From: Verrucomicrobiaceae bacterium
GTDB taxonomy: Bacteria; Pseudomonadota; Gammaproteobacteria; Pseudomonadales; CAMLJR01
Length of the DNA stretch: 64,000 bases
Assembly (NCBI GenBank): GCA_028293825.1
Contig: JAQGNY010000005.1
Coordinates: 186,001-250,000 of the forward strand
Reading direction: 5' to 3'
Position numbers and translations under genes: made by a program. This document shows, in pieces, positions 40,045 through 49,376 of the stretch. The number at the start of each line of letters is the position of its first letter. Within the stretch, counting starts at the first letter, position 1. The notes beneath the pieces were generated by a model, which did not search any database, was not told where the DNA came from, and saw only the letters and a program-made list of their open reading frames with translations.

Positions 40045-41010
40045 ATGTCTGATTTTCAGCGCTGGATTGCCGCCGTTTTAAACGCCGCTGCCGATTCTTT
40101 CGAGTTGCAACCGGCTTCCGCCGACGCCAGTTTCCGCAGCTACTATCGCGTGCTGATCGATGGCCGCAGTCTTGTCGCGATGGATGCCAGCGCCGAGCGC
40201 GCCAGTTGCACACCGTTCGTGAATATCGCGCGGCTGCTCGCCGGCGGCGAGGTGAATGTGCCGGCCATCATTGCCGAAAACCTCGACGCCGGTTGGCTAC
40301 TGCTCAGCGATCTCGGCTGCCAAACTTATCTCGACGTATTAAATACAGACAATGCCGACGAATTATTCGACGCCGCGATCGGCGCATTAATCGCGCAGCA
40401 GCACATTGCCGCGCCACCCACTTTTCCGCAATACGATGCGGCATTGCTGCGGCGCGAACTCGAATTATTTCCAGAGTGGTATTTGCAGCGCCATTTGGGC
40501 TTAACGATCGACGCTGCGTTGCGTGTGCAGCTCGATACTATTTTCGATACGTTGATTGGGCAGGTGTTGAAGCAATCGCGCGTGCTGGTGCACCGCGATT
40601 TTATGCCGCGCAATTTAATGCTCAGCGAGCCATTGCCCGGTGTGCTCGACTTTCAGGACGCCGTCGTCGGCCCGATCAGTTACGACGCGATTTGTTTGTT
40701 TAAAGATGCATTTATCAGCTGGCCGGAAGCGCGCGTTGAGCGCTGGTTAAAAAATTATTGGCAGCGGGCGCGCGAAGCGCAGTTGCCGGTGCCGAATTCA
40801 TTCGCCGATTTTTATGCCGATTGCGATTACATGGGCGCGCAGCGGCATTTGAAAGTCATCGGTATTTTCGCGCGTATTTGTCATCGCGACGGCAAGCCTA
40901 AATATGTCGGCGACGTGCCGCGCTTTTTTAATTATTTGCACGGCGTGTGCGAGCGTCGACCGGAATTATCTGCGCTGGCCGCTTTGCTCGAAAAAATTTC
41001 CGCATTATGA
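40045..41010 (+). CDS. amgK: N-acetylmuramate/N-acetylglucosamine kinase
   Basis: A 321-residue aminoglycoside-phosphotransferase-fold kinase that phosphorylates MurNAc and GlcNAc at the anomeric carbon during peptidoglycan recycling. It shows SADASFRSYYR, VHRDFMPRNLM with the catalytic Asp, and LDFQDAVVGPISYD for metal binding. The start at 40045 (MSDFQRWI) fits the family; an ATG at 40003 would add 14 residues and cannot be ruled out, since neither has a strong ribosome site. The stop overlaps murU (ATGA), the next enzyme of the pathway. Confidence 0.92.
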   Translation: MSDFQRWIAAVLNAAADSFELQPASADASFRSYYRVLIDGRSLVAMDASAERASCTPFVNIARLLAGGEVNVPAIIAENLDAGWLLLSDLGCQTYLDVLNTDNADELFDAAIGALIAQQHIAAPPTFPQYDAALLRRELELFPEWYLQRHLGLTIDAALRVQLDTIFDTLIGQVLKQSRVLVHRDFMPRNLMLSEPLPGVLDFQDAVVGPISYDAICLFKDAFISWPEARVERWLKNYWQRAREAQLPVPNSFADFYADCDYMGAQRHLKVIGIFARICHRDGKPKYVGDVPRFFNYLHGVCERRPELSALAALLEKISAL

Positions 41011-41678
41011 AAGCGATGATTCTCGCCGCTGGTCTCGGCACGCGCATGCGTCCGCTGACAGACCACATACCGAAGCCGATGTTACTGGTTGCTGGCAAGC
41101 CGCTGATCGAGCATCACGTACAGCGTTTGGTAAAAGCCGGTGTTACTAACATCGTCATTAATCACTATTATCTCGGCGAACAAATCGAAAATTATCTCGG
41201 CGATGGCGAGCGCTTTAATTGCCATATTCAATACTCGCGTGAAGAGCAAGTGCTCGATACCGGCGGCGGTATTTTTCGCGCGCTACCATTGTTGGGTACT
41301 GATCCGTTTATCGTCATTAATAGTGATGCCTGGACCGATTATCCGCTGCAGAATTTATTCGATAAATTATCCGGCCATGCGTATTTGGTGTTGACGGATA
41401 ATCCGCCGCAAGCGACCGGTGAAAATATTTTTTTGCAAAAAGACAGCACGCTAAATATGAGCGGCAACGGCACGCGCTTAACGTGGACCGGTATTCGTGT
41501 ACTGCATCCGGCTATTTTCGACGGCTGCATCGACGGTGCATTTCCGTTCGTACCGCTGTTAAAGCAAGCGATGGCTGCAGGTTTAGTGAGTGGCGAATAT
41601 TACGGCGGCCAATGGCTCGATGTCGGCACGCCGGAGCGCTTGCTCGAAGCGAATCATTTTGCCATTTCCAATCGATAA
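41007..41678 (+). CDS. murU: N-acetylmuramate alpha-1-phosphate uridylyltransferase
   Basis: A 223-residue nucleotidyltransferase that makes UDP-MurNAc from MurNAc-1-phosphate, bypassing early peptidoglycan synthesis and so bypassing fosfomycin's target. The N-terminus MILAAGLGTRMRPLT...PKPML is the sugar-nucleotidyltransferase signature; INSDAWTDYP holds the metal-binding Asp. The start overlaps the amgK stop. Confidence 0.92.
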   Translation: MKAMILAAGLGTRMRPLTDHIPKPMLLVAGKPLIEHHVQRLVKAGVTNIVINHYYLGEQIENYLGDGERFNCHIQYSREEQVLDTGGGIFRALPLLGTDPFIVINSDAWTDYPLQNLFDKLSGHAYLVLTDNPPQATGENIFLQKDSTLNMSGNGTRLTWTGIRVLHPAIFDGCIDGAFPFVPLLKQAMAAGLVSGEYYGGQWLDVGTPERLLEANHFAISNR

Positions 41679-41698
41679 AATTTCAGCGCGGGAGCTTT

Positions 41699-42535
41699 AT
41701 GATTTTTAGCAAATATCAAGCGCTGGGAAATTCTTATCTGGTACTGCCCGTCGACCGTCTCGGTATGCCGCCGTCGGAAAGTGAAATTTCGCGATTGTGC
41801 GACAGGTATTTCGGCGTCGGCAGCGATGGCGTGTTACTCGGGCCGTTGCCCTCCGCTGTGGCCACGTACAAATTGCGCATCTTTAATCCCGATGGCAGCG
41901 AAGCAGAAAAAAGCGGCAATGGCTTGCGCATTTTTTGCAGATATTTATGGGATCAAGGTTTAGTTGGCGATCAGTTGTTTTCAATCGAGACGCTAGGCGG
42001 CGTGGTCGCCGCACAGGTACTCGATAGTGGTCTTCGCGTTCAAATTGAAATGGGTAACGTCAGTTTTTTAAGTACAGATATTCCGATAACCGGAACGTTG
42101 CGCGAAGTGATTAACGAAACCATTGCAGTCGATGGCGCCGAATTTCAATTTTGCGGCGCTACGGTGGGAAATCCTCATTGCGTAATTCCAGTGGCGCAAG
42201 CGTCTGAGGAGATGGCGCGTCGTTATGGGCCGCTGCTCGAATGCCATTCGCTATTTCCCAATCGCACTAATGTTCAGTTCCTGCAAATTATCGATCGCAA
42301 TAATATTCGGATTGAAATTTGGGAACGCGGTGCCGGCTATACCTACGCATCGGGCAGCAGTAGTTGCGCAGCGGCGGCGGTTGCTTATCGATTGGGGTTG
42401 TGCGATCAACATATTGCAGTGCATATGCGCGGTGGAATTATCCATATCGCGCTTGATAAATTATTCAATGCCGCGATGACCGGCCCCGTGATTAAAGTGT
42501 GCGATGGTGCAGTTGTGCCGGAATGTTTCAGCTAA
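41699..42535 (+). CDS. DapF-like protein lacking both catalytic cysteines
   Basis: A 278-residue member of the diaminopimelate epimerase fold. It keeps GNSYLV at the N-terminus, FGVGSDG, FNPDGSEAEKSGNG, VGNPHC, FPNRTNV and ERGAG. In epimerases two cysteines act as base and acid, in motifs CGNG and CGSG. Here the first is Ser72 (AGC, 41912-41914) and the second Ser218 (TCG, 42350-42352). A Cys-based racemisation is therefore unlikely. I have a recollection of other database proteins with the same double Ser form annotated dapF, but cannot verify it. It follows murU by 20 bases with its own GGGAGC ribosome site. A normal dapF probably lies elsewhere. Function not assigned. Confidence 0.85.
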   Translation: MIFSKYQALGNSYLVLPVDRLGMPPSESEISRLCDRYFGVGSDGVLLGPLPSAVATYKLRIFNPDGSEAEKSGNGLRIFCRYLWDQGLVGDQLFSIETLGGVVAAQVLDSGLRVQIEMGNVSFLSTDIPITGTLREVINETIAVDGAEFQFCGATVGNPHCVIPVAQASEEMARRYGPLLECHSLFPNRTNVQFLQIIDRNNIRIEIWERGAGYTYASGSSSCAAAAVAYRLGLCDQHIAVHMRGGIIHIALDKLFNAAMTGPVIKVCDGAVVPECFS

Positions 42536-42590
42536 TGGATCCGCATGCTTCCAATTGCGCCGTCTAAATATATTAAGTAATTAAAATAAA

Positions 42591-43448
42591 ATGACCCGCT
42601 CGCGAATTATTATTTTTACCTGTTTGGCGATGTTGGCTTTTGCCAGCAACTCGCTGCTGTGTCGGCTTGCGCTAAAACATACTGCTATCGATGCCGCCAG
42701 TTTCACCGCCATCCGATTGGTGTCCGGTGCGGCCACGCTATTTATTCTGGCGCGCTTGCGAAACAACAATGCGCTCGGTCGCGGCAATTGGTGGTCTGCG
42801 TTGTCATTATTTATTTATGCGGCTGGATTTTCTTTTGCCTACGTGAACTTGCCTGCGGCGACCGGTGCGTTGCTTTTATTCGGTTCCGTGCAAGCCACCA
42901 TGATCGGTCATGGTCTTTATGTTGGCGAACGCTTTTCACGCTTGCAGATAATCGGTCTCGCATTGGCGTGTTGCGGGTTAATCAGTTTGTTGTTGCCGGG
43001 GTTGTCGGCGCCACCGTTGCGCGGATCGTTGCTAATGCTGAGTGCTGGATTAGCGTGGGGCATTTATTCGTTGCGCGGGAAAAAATCGGGCGATCCGATA
43101 CAGGTTAATGCGGGCAATTTTTTGCGCGCCGTACCCATCGCCATCGTGTTGAGTTTATTGACGCTATCAACGGCTTCCTTCGATATGGCGGGAATTGGTT
43201 TTGCGATTGTTTCTGGCGCAATTGCTTCCGGTATCGGCTATGCGGTTTGGTACGCGGCGTTACCTGCATTAAAGGCTACGCATGCAGCGATTGTGCAGTT
43301 GAGCGTTCCAATTATTGCGGCGGGCGGCGGCGTTATTTTTTTAAGCGAGCCCATGACAATGCGTTTGGTGCTGGCGTCAGTGGCGGTACTGGGCGGAATA
43401 GCGCTGATTATTACCGCAAAGACAAGTGCTACGAAAGGCGCTCACTGA
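42591..43448 (+). CDS. EamA/DMT family transporter
   Basis: A 285-residue inner-membrane protein with about ten hydrophobic helices arranged as two EamA repeats (residues about 1-130 and 145-280). Landmarks are AFASNSLLCRLAL near the start, AATGALLLFGSVQATM at the end of the first repeat, and GYAVWYAALPALKATHAAIVQLSVPI in the second. The substrate is unknown; members export amino acids, metabolites or drugs. It starts 55 bases after the dapF-like gene in the same direction. Confidence 0.85.
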   Translation: MTRSRIIIFTCLAMLAFASNSLLCRLALKHTAIDAASFTAIRLVSGAATLFILARLRNNNALGRGNWWSALSLFIYAAGFSFAYVNLPAATGALLLFGSVQATMIGHGLYVGERFSRLQIIGLALACCGLISLLLPGLSAPPLRGSLLMLSAGLAWGIYSLRGKKSGDPIQVNAGNFLRAVPIAIVLSLLTLSTASFDMAGIGFAIVSGAIASGIGYAVWYAALPALKATHAAIVQLSVPIIAAGGGVIFLSEPMTMRLVLASVAVLGGIALIITAKTSATKGAH

Positions 43449-43582
43449 AACTGCGCAATGAACAATAAGCGTTAAAAATTCGGTGAATAAAATAAAAATA
43501 AATTTTCAGAAGGCGCCTCTAAAAATAGAGGATAAATACGACGATCTAATTTATAGAAAACTGGTGGCGACTCGTTGAGGTT

Positions 43583-44539
43583 TTATTTTTCATCTTTATC
43601 GGAGCCATTTTGTTGCAGCCACGCTCGTATTCTTTTCACCATTAAGCTGTGTTGCGCATCGCTGGTTAAATTAATCGGCGGCAATTCGACTTGTCGGTAA
43701 CTGCGGTTGCGTTGATGCAATACCGCGCGGCGGCGCGCTTCGGCTTCGGCTTTTGTCTGCGGTTCGCTGTCTAAAATAATGTCGAGCGCCGGCGCTTCGG
43801 TGGTCGGCAATATTTTCGGTAAATCGTTTTCGATGCCGGTTAATTTATTTAACGGCATCACCATCACCAAGCCTTTTATCGGATCGAGCTTGCCCGAATT
43901 CGCGGTCGCATAAACACGCAGAAATTCCGCGCTGCGTATCGCGCCACTGCCAAAACCAATCACGATGACATTCTTCGCCCGCCGGTCGGAAAAATATTTC
44001 AACGCGGCGGCGATGCGTGCTTGCACGCGTGGTTCGGTGCCAGCTGCGGGCGCGGCGGGTGTAGTTGGTGCTGCTGTCGTGGCCGGTGGCGATGCAGCGG
44101 GTGGTGGTGTTGCGGCGGTGCCGTTCGCATTGGTCGGTTGCGCTGCAATATCGGGCGCGGGTAATTCGATGCTCAATGTATCCCAACCGCGCAGCGGTAA
44201 ATCGTCGCTCAGCGCGGCGGCGGTAAATGGCCACGCCGGATTTTGCGCGGAGTCGTGCAGAATAATTACCGCACCGCGCGGTTGACCGGAAAGATCGGAA
44301 ATGTGCCGCGCGAGAAATTTTTCGCCGTTGGCATCGAGCGTCATTATTTGTTCGGGCGGAATGCGGTCGGTGTAAACACTATTGCGATCGCCAACGCTGC
44401 CGGTATGTTGCGGCGCTGGCGCCGCTCCTGCAGCGGGCGTTGTCGCTGCCGGTGTTGCGGCAGGCGCGGGCGCTTGTTGCGCGAGCGCGCTGCCGATTAA
44501 ACCAATGGCGATAATTGCCGCAGCAAAAAACTTTTTCAT
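43583..44539 (-). CDS. DUF3530 family secreted protein
   Basis: A 318-residue protein with a signal peptide (MKKFFAAAIIAIGLIGSALA) and the DUF3530 alpha/beta-hydrolase-like core: GAVIILHDSAQNP, LPLRGWDTLSIELP, and IVIGFGSGAIRSAEFLR. In place of the GxSxG serine is GFGSG, so the usual nucleophile is missing and it may not be a hydrolase. Between the two core halves is a Pro/Ala/Thr linker of about 35 residues, and another lies just after the signal peptide. Function is unknown. It is convergent with the EamA gene and divergent from rpe. Confidence 0.8.
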   Translation of the reverse strand: MKKFFAAAIIAIGLIGSALAQQAPAPAATPAATTPAAGAAPAPQHTGSVGDRNSVYTDRIPPEQIMTLDANGEKFLARHISDLSGQPRGAVIILHDSAQNPAWPFTAAALSDDLPLRGWDTLSIELPAPDIAAQPTNANGTAATPPPAASPPATTAAPTTPAAPAAGTEPRVQARIAAALKYFSDRRAKNVIVIGFGSGAIRSAEFLRVYATANSGKLDPIKGLVMVMPLNKLTGIENDLPKILPTTEAPALDIILDSEPQTKAEAEARRRAVLHQRNRSYRQVELPPINLTSDAQHSLMVKRIRAWLQQNGSDKDEK

Positions 44540-44645
44540 TGCCTGTCCAATTTTTGATATGCGCTTGGCGAAGGGGAGAGGATATCGCCGCTTTGCCGTA
44601 TCGCTTTAGAATAGCGGCTTTTATCGTCGACCCCACAGGTGTGTC

Positions 44646-45314
44646 ATGACTGATTATTGGATCGCGCCCTCGATTCTTTCCGCCGATTTCGCGCGTCTCG
44701 GTGCTGAGGTGGACAGCGTGCTTGCCGCTGGCGCCGATATTATTCACTTCGATGTGATGGACAATCACTACGTGCCGAATCTGACCATCGGCCCGATGGT
44801 GTGCACGGCGCTGCGCAAATACGGCGTCACCGCGCCGATCGATGTGCATTTAATGGTGAGTCCGGTCGATCAGCTGATCGGTGATTTTGCCGAAGCGGGC
44901 GCGTCCTACATTTCATTTCATCCCGGTGCATCGACGCATGTCGATCGCTCGCTGCAATTAATTCGCGATGCCGGCTGCAAAAGCGGCCTGGTATTGAATC
45001 CGCATGTCGGCCTGGAGCCACTGCATTACGTGTTGGATAAAGTCGACATGATTTTATTGATGTCGGTGAATCCCGGTTTTGGCGGCCAGAAATTTATTCC
45101 ATCGACCATCGAAAAAATTCGCCAGGTGCGTGAGTTGATCGATGCGAGCGGCCGCAACATTCGGCTGGAAGTCGACGGCGGAATTTCCGCGAAAAATATT
45201 CGCGAAATCGCCGCTGCCGGTGCCGATACCTTCGTGGCCGGTTCGGCGATTTTCAATTCGCCGGATCACAAGGCAGCGATTGATTCGATGCGCGCGGAAC
45301 TCGCTGCCGTATGA
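44646..45314 (+). CDS. rpe: Ribulose-phosphate 3-epimerase
   Basis: A 222-residue TIM-barrel enzyme of the pentose phosphate pathway. It begins [19 protein letters not shown], contains [17 protein letters not shown] with metal-binding His and Asp, VDHLM-type motif IDVHLMV, and [11 protein letters not shown] and [11 protein letters not shown] near the end. It overlaps gph by four bases, and the rpe-gph-trpE order is that of other gammaproteobacteria. Confidence 0.96.
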   Translation: MTDYWIAPSILSADFARLGAEVDSVLAAGADIIHFDVMDNHYVPNLTIGPMVCTALRKYGVTAPIDVHLMVSPVDQLIGDFAEAGASYISFHPGASTHVDRSLQLIRDAGCKSGLVLNPHVGLEPLHYVLDKVDMILLMSVNPGFGGQKFIPSTIEKIRQVRELIDASGRNIRLEVDGGISAKNIREIAAAGADTFVAGSAIFNSPDHKAAIDSMRAELAAV

Positions 45315-45988
45315 AATTGAAAAGTCTGTGTGGCGGCGAGTTACCAAGTGCGCTGTTATTCGATCTCGACGGTACCTTGCTCGATAGCGCGCCCGATCTT
45401 GCCACCGCAGTCGATCGTATGTTGCTCGACTTGCAGTTCGCGCCGGCCGGTATCGAGCGCGTGCGAAAATGGGTCGGCGATGGCGCACGGCAATTGGTGA
45501 GTGAAGCATTGCAATTCGCGCAGGCCGAGATCAGCGATAGGGCTGTCGATGCAGCGCTGGAAATTTATCAGATGCATTACGCCGTTTGCTGTACCGAGCG
45601 CAGCGAACTATTCGCCGCCGTGGTGCCAACGTTGCAATGGTTTCACACCCGTGGCATCCCAATGGCCTGCGTCACCAATAAAGGCGCACGTTTTACCGAG
45701 TCGCTGATCGCGCATTTTCAGTTGCATGAGTTTCTAACAGTGATTGTCAGCGGCGATACATTGCCGCAGCGCAAACCCAATCCGCAACCGTTGTTATTTG
45801 CTTGCGAGCAGTTGCAGGCTGAGCCGCGCCGCGCGTTGATGATTGGCGATTCGCGCAACGATGTGCTCGCCGCGCGTGCGGCCAAGATGCCGGTAGTGTG
45901 CGTCGACTACGGCTACAACCACGGTCGTTCGATTGCGCTGGAGCAGCCCGATTTAATTATCGCGTCGCTGCTCGATTTGACCGTTTAG
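45311..45988 (+). CDS. gph: Phosphoglycolate phosphatase
   Basis: A 225-residue HAD-superfamily hydrolase that removes phosphate from 2-phosphoglycolate. Motif I is [13 protein letters not shown] with the nucleophile Asp, motif II is CVTNKG, and motifs III/IV are KPNPQPLL and [15 protein letters not shown]. It starts inside the rpe stop (ATGA). Confidence 0.93.
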   Translation: MKLKSLCGGELPSALLFDLDGTLLDSAPDLATAVDRMLLDLQFAPAGIERVRKWVGDGARQLVSEALQFAQAEISDRAVDAALEIYQMHYAVCCTERSELFAAVVPTLQWFHTRGIPMACVTNKGARFTESLIAHFQLHEFLTVIVSGDTLPQRKPNPQPLLFACEQLQAEPRRALMIGDSRNDVLAARAAKMPVVCVDYGYNHGRSIALEQPDLIIASLLDLTV

Positions 45989-45998
45989 AATTTTTGCT

Positions 45999-46026
45999 TT
46001 GCCCGCTCGGGGCGCTCCAGTACAAT
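45999..46026 (+). promoter_or_regulatory. Candidate promoter for trpL-trpE
   Basis: TTGCCC (45999-46004) and TACAAT (46021-46026) are separated by 16 bases. The spacing fits a sigma-70 promoter, and the predicted start near 46033 lies 26 bases before the leader ORF. The -35 box is a weak match. Confidence 0.5.
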
Positions 46027-46058
46027 CCGCATTCCCTCCTTACGTCCTGGAGCAAACG

Positions 46059-46127
46059 GTGAGCGCAAACGCTCCGATAAAACAGATCGCACTGCATGTG
46101 CGCGAGGTAACCCGCTGGCGATGGTAA
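46059..46127 (+). CDS. trpL: Putative trp leader peptide
   Basis: A 22-codon ORF starting with GTG, with GGAG six bases upstream. It ends VTRWRW and stop, so two Trp codons sit just before the stop (46116-46118 and 46122-46124). Its stop lies 56 bases before trpE. Short ORFs with clustered Trp codons ahead of trp genes normally sense tryptophan by ribosome stalling. I see no clear GC-rich hairpin with a T-run after it. The GGCGAT at its Trp codons (46117-46122) can pair with ATCGCC directly before the trpE start (46178-46183), so control could act on translation. No homologous leader has been compared. Confidence 0.6.
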   Translation: MSANAPIKQIALHVREVTRWRW

Positions 46128-46183
46128 TTCGCGCCTGAGTTGTTTCGATTTCTGTTTAACCGTTTTTCTTCGAGGATATCGCC

Positions 46184-47674
46184 ATGGATTCCCGACGCTT
46201 TGCCGAATTGGCAGCGCAAAATTTCAATCGCATTCCCGTATTTCGCGATGTGTTCGCGGATTTAGACACGCCTTTAAGCGCCTATTTAAAGCTCGCGCGC
46301 GGCCCGTATTCGTATTTGTTCGAGTCGGTGCACGGCGGCGAAAAGTGGGGTCGTTATTCGATCATCGGTCTGCCGGCGCATACGTTGCTGAAAGTATTCG
46401 GCCGCGACGTACGGATGTATCTCGACGGCGAAGTGATCGAGCAGCACACCGAGCAGGATCCGCTCGCCTTCGTCGAAGCCTTTCAGCAGCGCTATCGCGT
46501 CGCGCCGGTCGATGGTCTGCCGGTTTTTTCCGGCGGCTTGGTTGGCTATTTCGGCTACGACACCGTGCGCTATGTCGAAAAGCGTTTGGAGAAGTCGTGT
46601 CCGCCCGACGCGCTCGGTACACCCGATATTTTGTTGATGGTGTCCGAAGATGTGCTGGTGTTCGACAACCTGGCCGGCACGCTGAAATTAATTACCCATG
46701 CCGATCCATCTCAGCCTGACGCTTTAGTGTCCGCCGAAGCGCGTCTCGATGTGCTTGAACAGCGGCTGCGCGCATCGGCACCGCAGCTGCCAACGTTATT
46801 GCCGCAACCAGGCGAGTTGCACGAAAGCGCATTCGAATCGTCTTTCGGCGAGCAACAATTTTGCGCGGCGGTTGAAAGCATCAAGGAATACACGCTGTCT
46901 GGCGATGTCATGCAGGTGGTGCCGTCGCAGCGTTTGTCGATAGGTTTTTCGGCCGAGCCGCTGAATCTGTATCGCGCGTTGAGGCATTTGAATCCATCGC
47001 CGTATATGTACTTCCTCGATCTCGATGATTTTCAAATTGTCGGCTCCAGCCCAGAAATTCTGGCGCGCTCCGAGGGCGGCGAAATCACCGTGCGGCCGTT
47101 GGCCGGCACGCGTCGACGCGGCCATACCGAAGCCGAAGACAAGGCGCTGGAGGTCGAGCTGCTCGCCGATCCGAAAGAGGTCGCCGAACATTTAATGCTG
47201 ATTGACTTGGGCCGCAATGATGTCGGTCGCGTGTCGCAGGTCGGATCAGTGGTGGTTACCGATCAGATGGCGATCGAGCGCTACGCCTATGTCATGCACA
47301 TCGTGTCGAACGTCACTGGCAAACTAAAACCGGAGTTATCGGCGATGGACGTGCTGCGCGCGACGTTGCCGGCGGGCACGTTGTCCGGTGCGCCGAAAGT
47401 GCGAGCGATGGAAATTATCGATGAGCTGGAGCCGGTAAAGCGCGGCGTCTACGGTGGCGCGGTCGGTTATCTCGGCTGGCACGGCAACATGGACACCGCG
47501 ATTGCGATTCGCACCGCGGTGATCAAGGACCAGCGTCTGTATGTACAGGCGGGCGCAGGCATTGTGGCGGACTCGGTGCCGCGTCTGGAGTGGGAAGAAA
47601 CCATGAATAAGGCGCGCGCGATTTTTCGCGCGGCTTCGATGGTTCAATCCAACTCTAACTCGACGCAGAAATGA
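46184..47674 (+). CDS. trpE: Anthranilate synthase component I
   Basis: A 496-residue enzyme that turns chorismate and ammonia into anthranilate, with TrpG supplying ammonia. The N-terminal part contains [23 protein letters not shown], where the LLES-type Trp feedback site lies. The C-terminal chorismate-binding core has [41 protein letters not shown] and [20 protein letters not shown]. Length is typical. The ribosome site is GAGGATATCGCC. Regulation by tryptophan is likely through both feedback and the leader ORF upstream. Confidence 0.96.
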   Translation: MDSRRFAELAAQNFNRIPVFRDVFADLDTPLSAYLKLARGPYSYLFESVHGGEKWGRYSIIGLPAHTLLKVFGRDVRMYLDGEVIEQHTEQDPLAFVEAFQQRYRVAPVDGLPVFSGGLVGYFGYDTVRYVEKRLEKSCPPDALGTPDILLMVSEDVLVFDNLAGTLKLITHADPSQPDALVSAEARLDVLEQRLRASAPQLPTLLPQPGELHESAFESSFGEQQFCAAVESIKEYTLSGDVMQVVPSQRLSIGFSAEPLNLYRALRHLNPSPYMYFLDLDDFQIVGSSPEILARSEGGEITVRPLAGTRRRGHTEAEDKALEVELLADPKEVAEHLMLIDLGRNDVGRVSQVGSVVVTDQMAIERYAYVMHIVSNVTGKLKPELSAMDVLRATLPAGTLSGAPKVRAMEIIDELEPVKRGVYGGAVGYLGWHGNMDTAIAIRTAVIKDQRLYVQAGAGIVADSVPRLEWEETMNKARAIFRAASMVQSNSNSTQK

Positions 47675-47684
47675 GGACACCGCC

Positions 47685-48263
47685 ATGCTGCTGATGATCG
47701 ATAACTACGATTCGTTTACCTACAACATCGTGCAATACCTTGGCGAATTAAAAGCCGAGGTAAAAGTCGTGCGCAATGATGAAATCAGCGTCGACGACAT
47801 CGCCGCGCTGGCGCCGGAAAAAATTGTGATATCGCCCGGCCCATGCACGCCGAGCGAGGCCGGTATTTCGATGGCAACGATTGAGCGCTACGCCGGCAAA
47901 ATTCCGATTCTCGGCGTCTGCCTCGGCCATCAAAGTATCGGCCAGGTGTTCGGCGGCAATGTCATTCGGGCACGTCAGGTCATGCACGGCAAGGTGTCGA
48001 AGATTTATCACAATGGCACCAGCGTATTTCGCGGCTTACCGAGTCCATTAGAAGCGACGCGTTATCACTCGCTGATTATCGAAAAAGAAACCTTGCCGGA
48101 TTGTTTGGAAATCACCGCGTGGACGCAGCACGCGGACGGCTCTGTCGACGAAATCATGGGCGTGCGCCATAAAACGCTCGCGATCGAGGGCGTGCAGTTT
48201 CATCCCGAGTCGATCCTGACGCAGTTCGGCCACGACATGCTGCGCAATTTTTTGCAGGGTTAA
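47685..48263 (+). CDS. trpG: Anthranilate synthase component II
   Basis: A 192-residue class I glutamine amidotransferase that delivers ammonia to TrpE. The oxyanion strand ISPGPCTP, the nucleophile elbow [10 protein letters not shown] with the catalytic Cys, and the His-Glu part [11 protein letters not shown] are all present. It lies 10 bases after trpE. The protein may also serve para-aminobenzoate synthesis, as in other bacteria with a single copy. Confidence 0.95.
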   Translation: MLLMIDNYDSFTYNIVQYLGELKAEVKVVRNDEISVDDIAALAPEKIVISPGPCTPSEAGISMATIERYAGKIPILGVCLGHQSIGQVFGGNVIRARQVMHGKVSKIYHNGTSVFRGLPSPLEATRYHSLIIEKETLPDCLEITAWTQHADGSVDEIMGVRHKTLAIEGVQFHPESILTQFGHDMLRNFLQG

Positions 48264-48338
48264 GAACTGTGGGTAGCGACGCTTTGATGCCGCGGACCGT
48301 CAGTTCGCGCGGTGAAATTCGCCAAGCTGGAGAGCACA

Positions 48339-49376
48339 ATGGATATTAAAGAGGCAATCGCCCGCGCCGCTCAGCATCTCGATTTGAAGACGGCGGAGAT
48401 GCAGGACGTCATGCGCGCCGTGATGACCGGCGAAGCGACCGCCGCGCAAATCGGCGCGTGGCTGGTGGCGCTGCGCATGAAAAGTGAAAGCCTCGATGAA
48501 ATCGAAGGCGCCGCGTTAGTGATGCGCGAATTGGCGACACCTGTCGATGTCAGCGGCTTACCGTATCTGGTCGATATCGTCGGCACCGGCGGTGATGGTG
48601 CCAATCTATTTAATGTTTCCACGGCCGCGACCTTCGTCGCGGCGGCGGCCGGCGCGCATGTGGCAAAGCATGGCAATCGCGCGGTGTCGTCGAAAAGCGG
48701 TAGTGCTGACTTGCTCGAAACTGCCGGTGTGCAGCTTGATCTGAGCGCTATACAGGTGGCGCGCTGCATCCGCGAAGTCGGCGTCGGCTTCATGTTCGCG
48801 GTCAATCATCACGCCGCGATGAAGCATGCGATCGGCCCGCGTCGCGAACTTGGGCTGCGCACGATCTTCAATATTCTCGGTCCATTAACTAACCCGGCGT
48901 TGGTGAAGCGGCAGGTGGTTGGTGTTTTCAGCGCCGAGTTGTGTCGGCCGCTGGCCGAGGTGCTGCTGCGCTTAGGTAGCGAGCACGCGCTGGTGGTGCA
49001 TGCGCGCGATGGGCTCGACGAAGTGAGTCTGGCGGCGCCGACACATGTTGCCGAGCTGAAGCATGGCGCGATCCAGGAGTATGATGTGCAGCCGGAAGAT
49101 TTCGGCATTCGCAGTCAGAGCTTGATTGGGTTGTCGGTACCGGATACGCAGAGCTCGCTGGCTTTGATCAATGCGGCGTTTGCGCGGCAGCTCGACGAGA
49201 CCAGCGCCAAGGCGGCTGACATAATCGCGTTGAACGCCGGCGCCGCGCTGTATGTCGCGGGCGTAGCCACAGACTGGAAGTGCGGTGTGGCATTGGCGGA
49301 AGATGAAATTCACGGTGGACGCGCCGGCGAGAAGCTTGCAGAGCTGGCCGTGTTCACGCAGGGGTTGAGGCTATGA
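48339..49376 (+). CDS. trpD: Anthranilate phosphoribosyltransferase
   Basis: A 345-residue enzyme that couples anthranilate to PRPP in tryptophan synthesis. The PRPP-binding loop is [17 protein letters not shown], followed by [17 protein letters not shown], and [25 protein letters not shown], all family hallmarks. The start at 48339 has GGAG six bases upstream; the longer frame adds nine residues without support. Its stop overlaps trpC. Confidence 0.95.
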   Translation: MDIKEAIARAAQHLDLKTAEMQDVMRAVMTGEATAAQIGAWLVALRMKSESLDEIEGAALVMRELATPVDVSGLPYLVDIVGTGGDGANLFNVSTAATFVAAAAGAHVAKHGNRAVSSKSGSADLLETAGVQLDLSAIQVARCIREVGVGFMFAVNHHAAMKHAIGPRRELGLRTIFNILGPLTNPALVKRQVVGVFSAELCRPLAEVLLRLGSEHALVVHARDGLDEVSLAAPTHVAELKHGAIQEYDVQPEDFGIRSQSLIGLSVPDTQSSLALINAAFARQLDETSAKAADIIALNAGAALYVAGVATDWKCGVALAEDEIHGGRAGEKLAELAVFTQGLRL

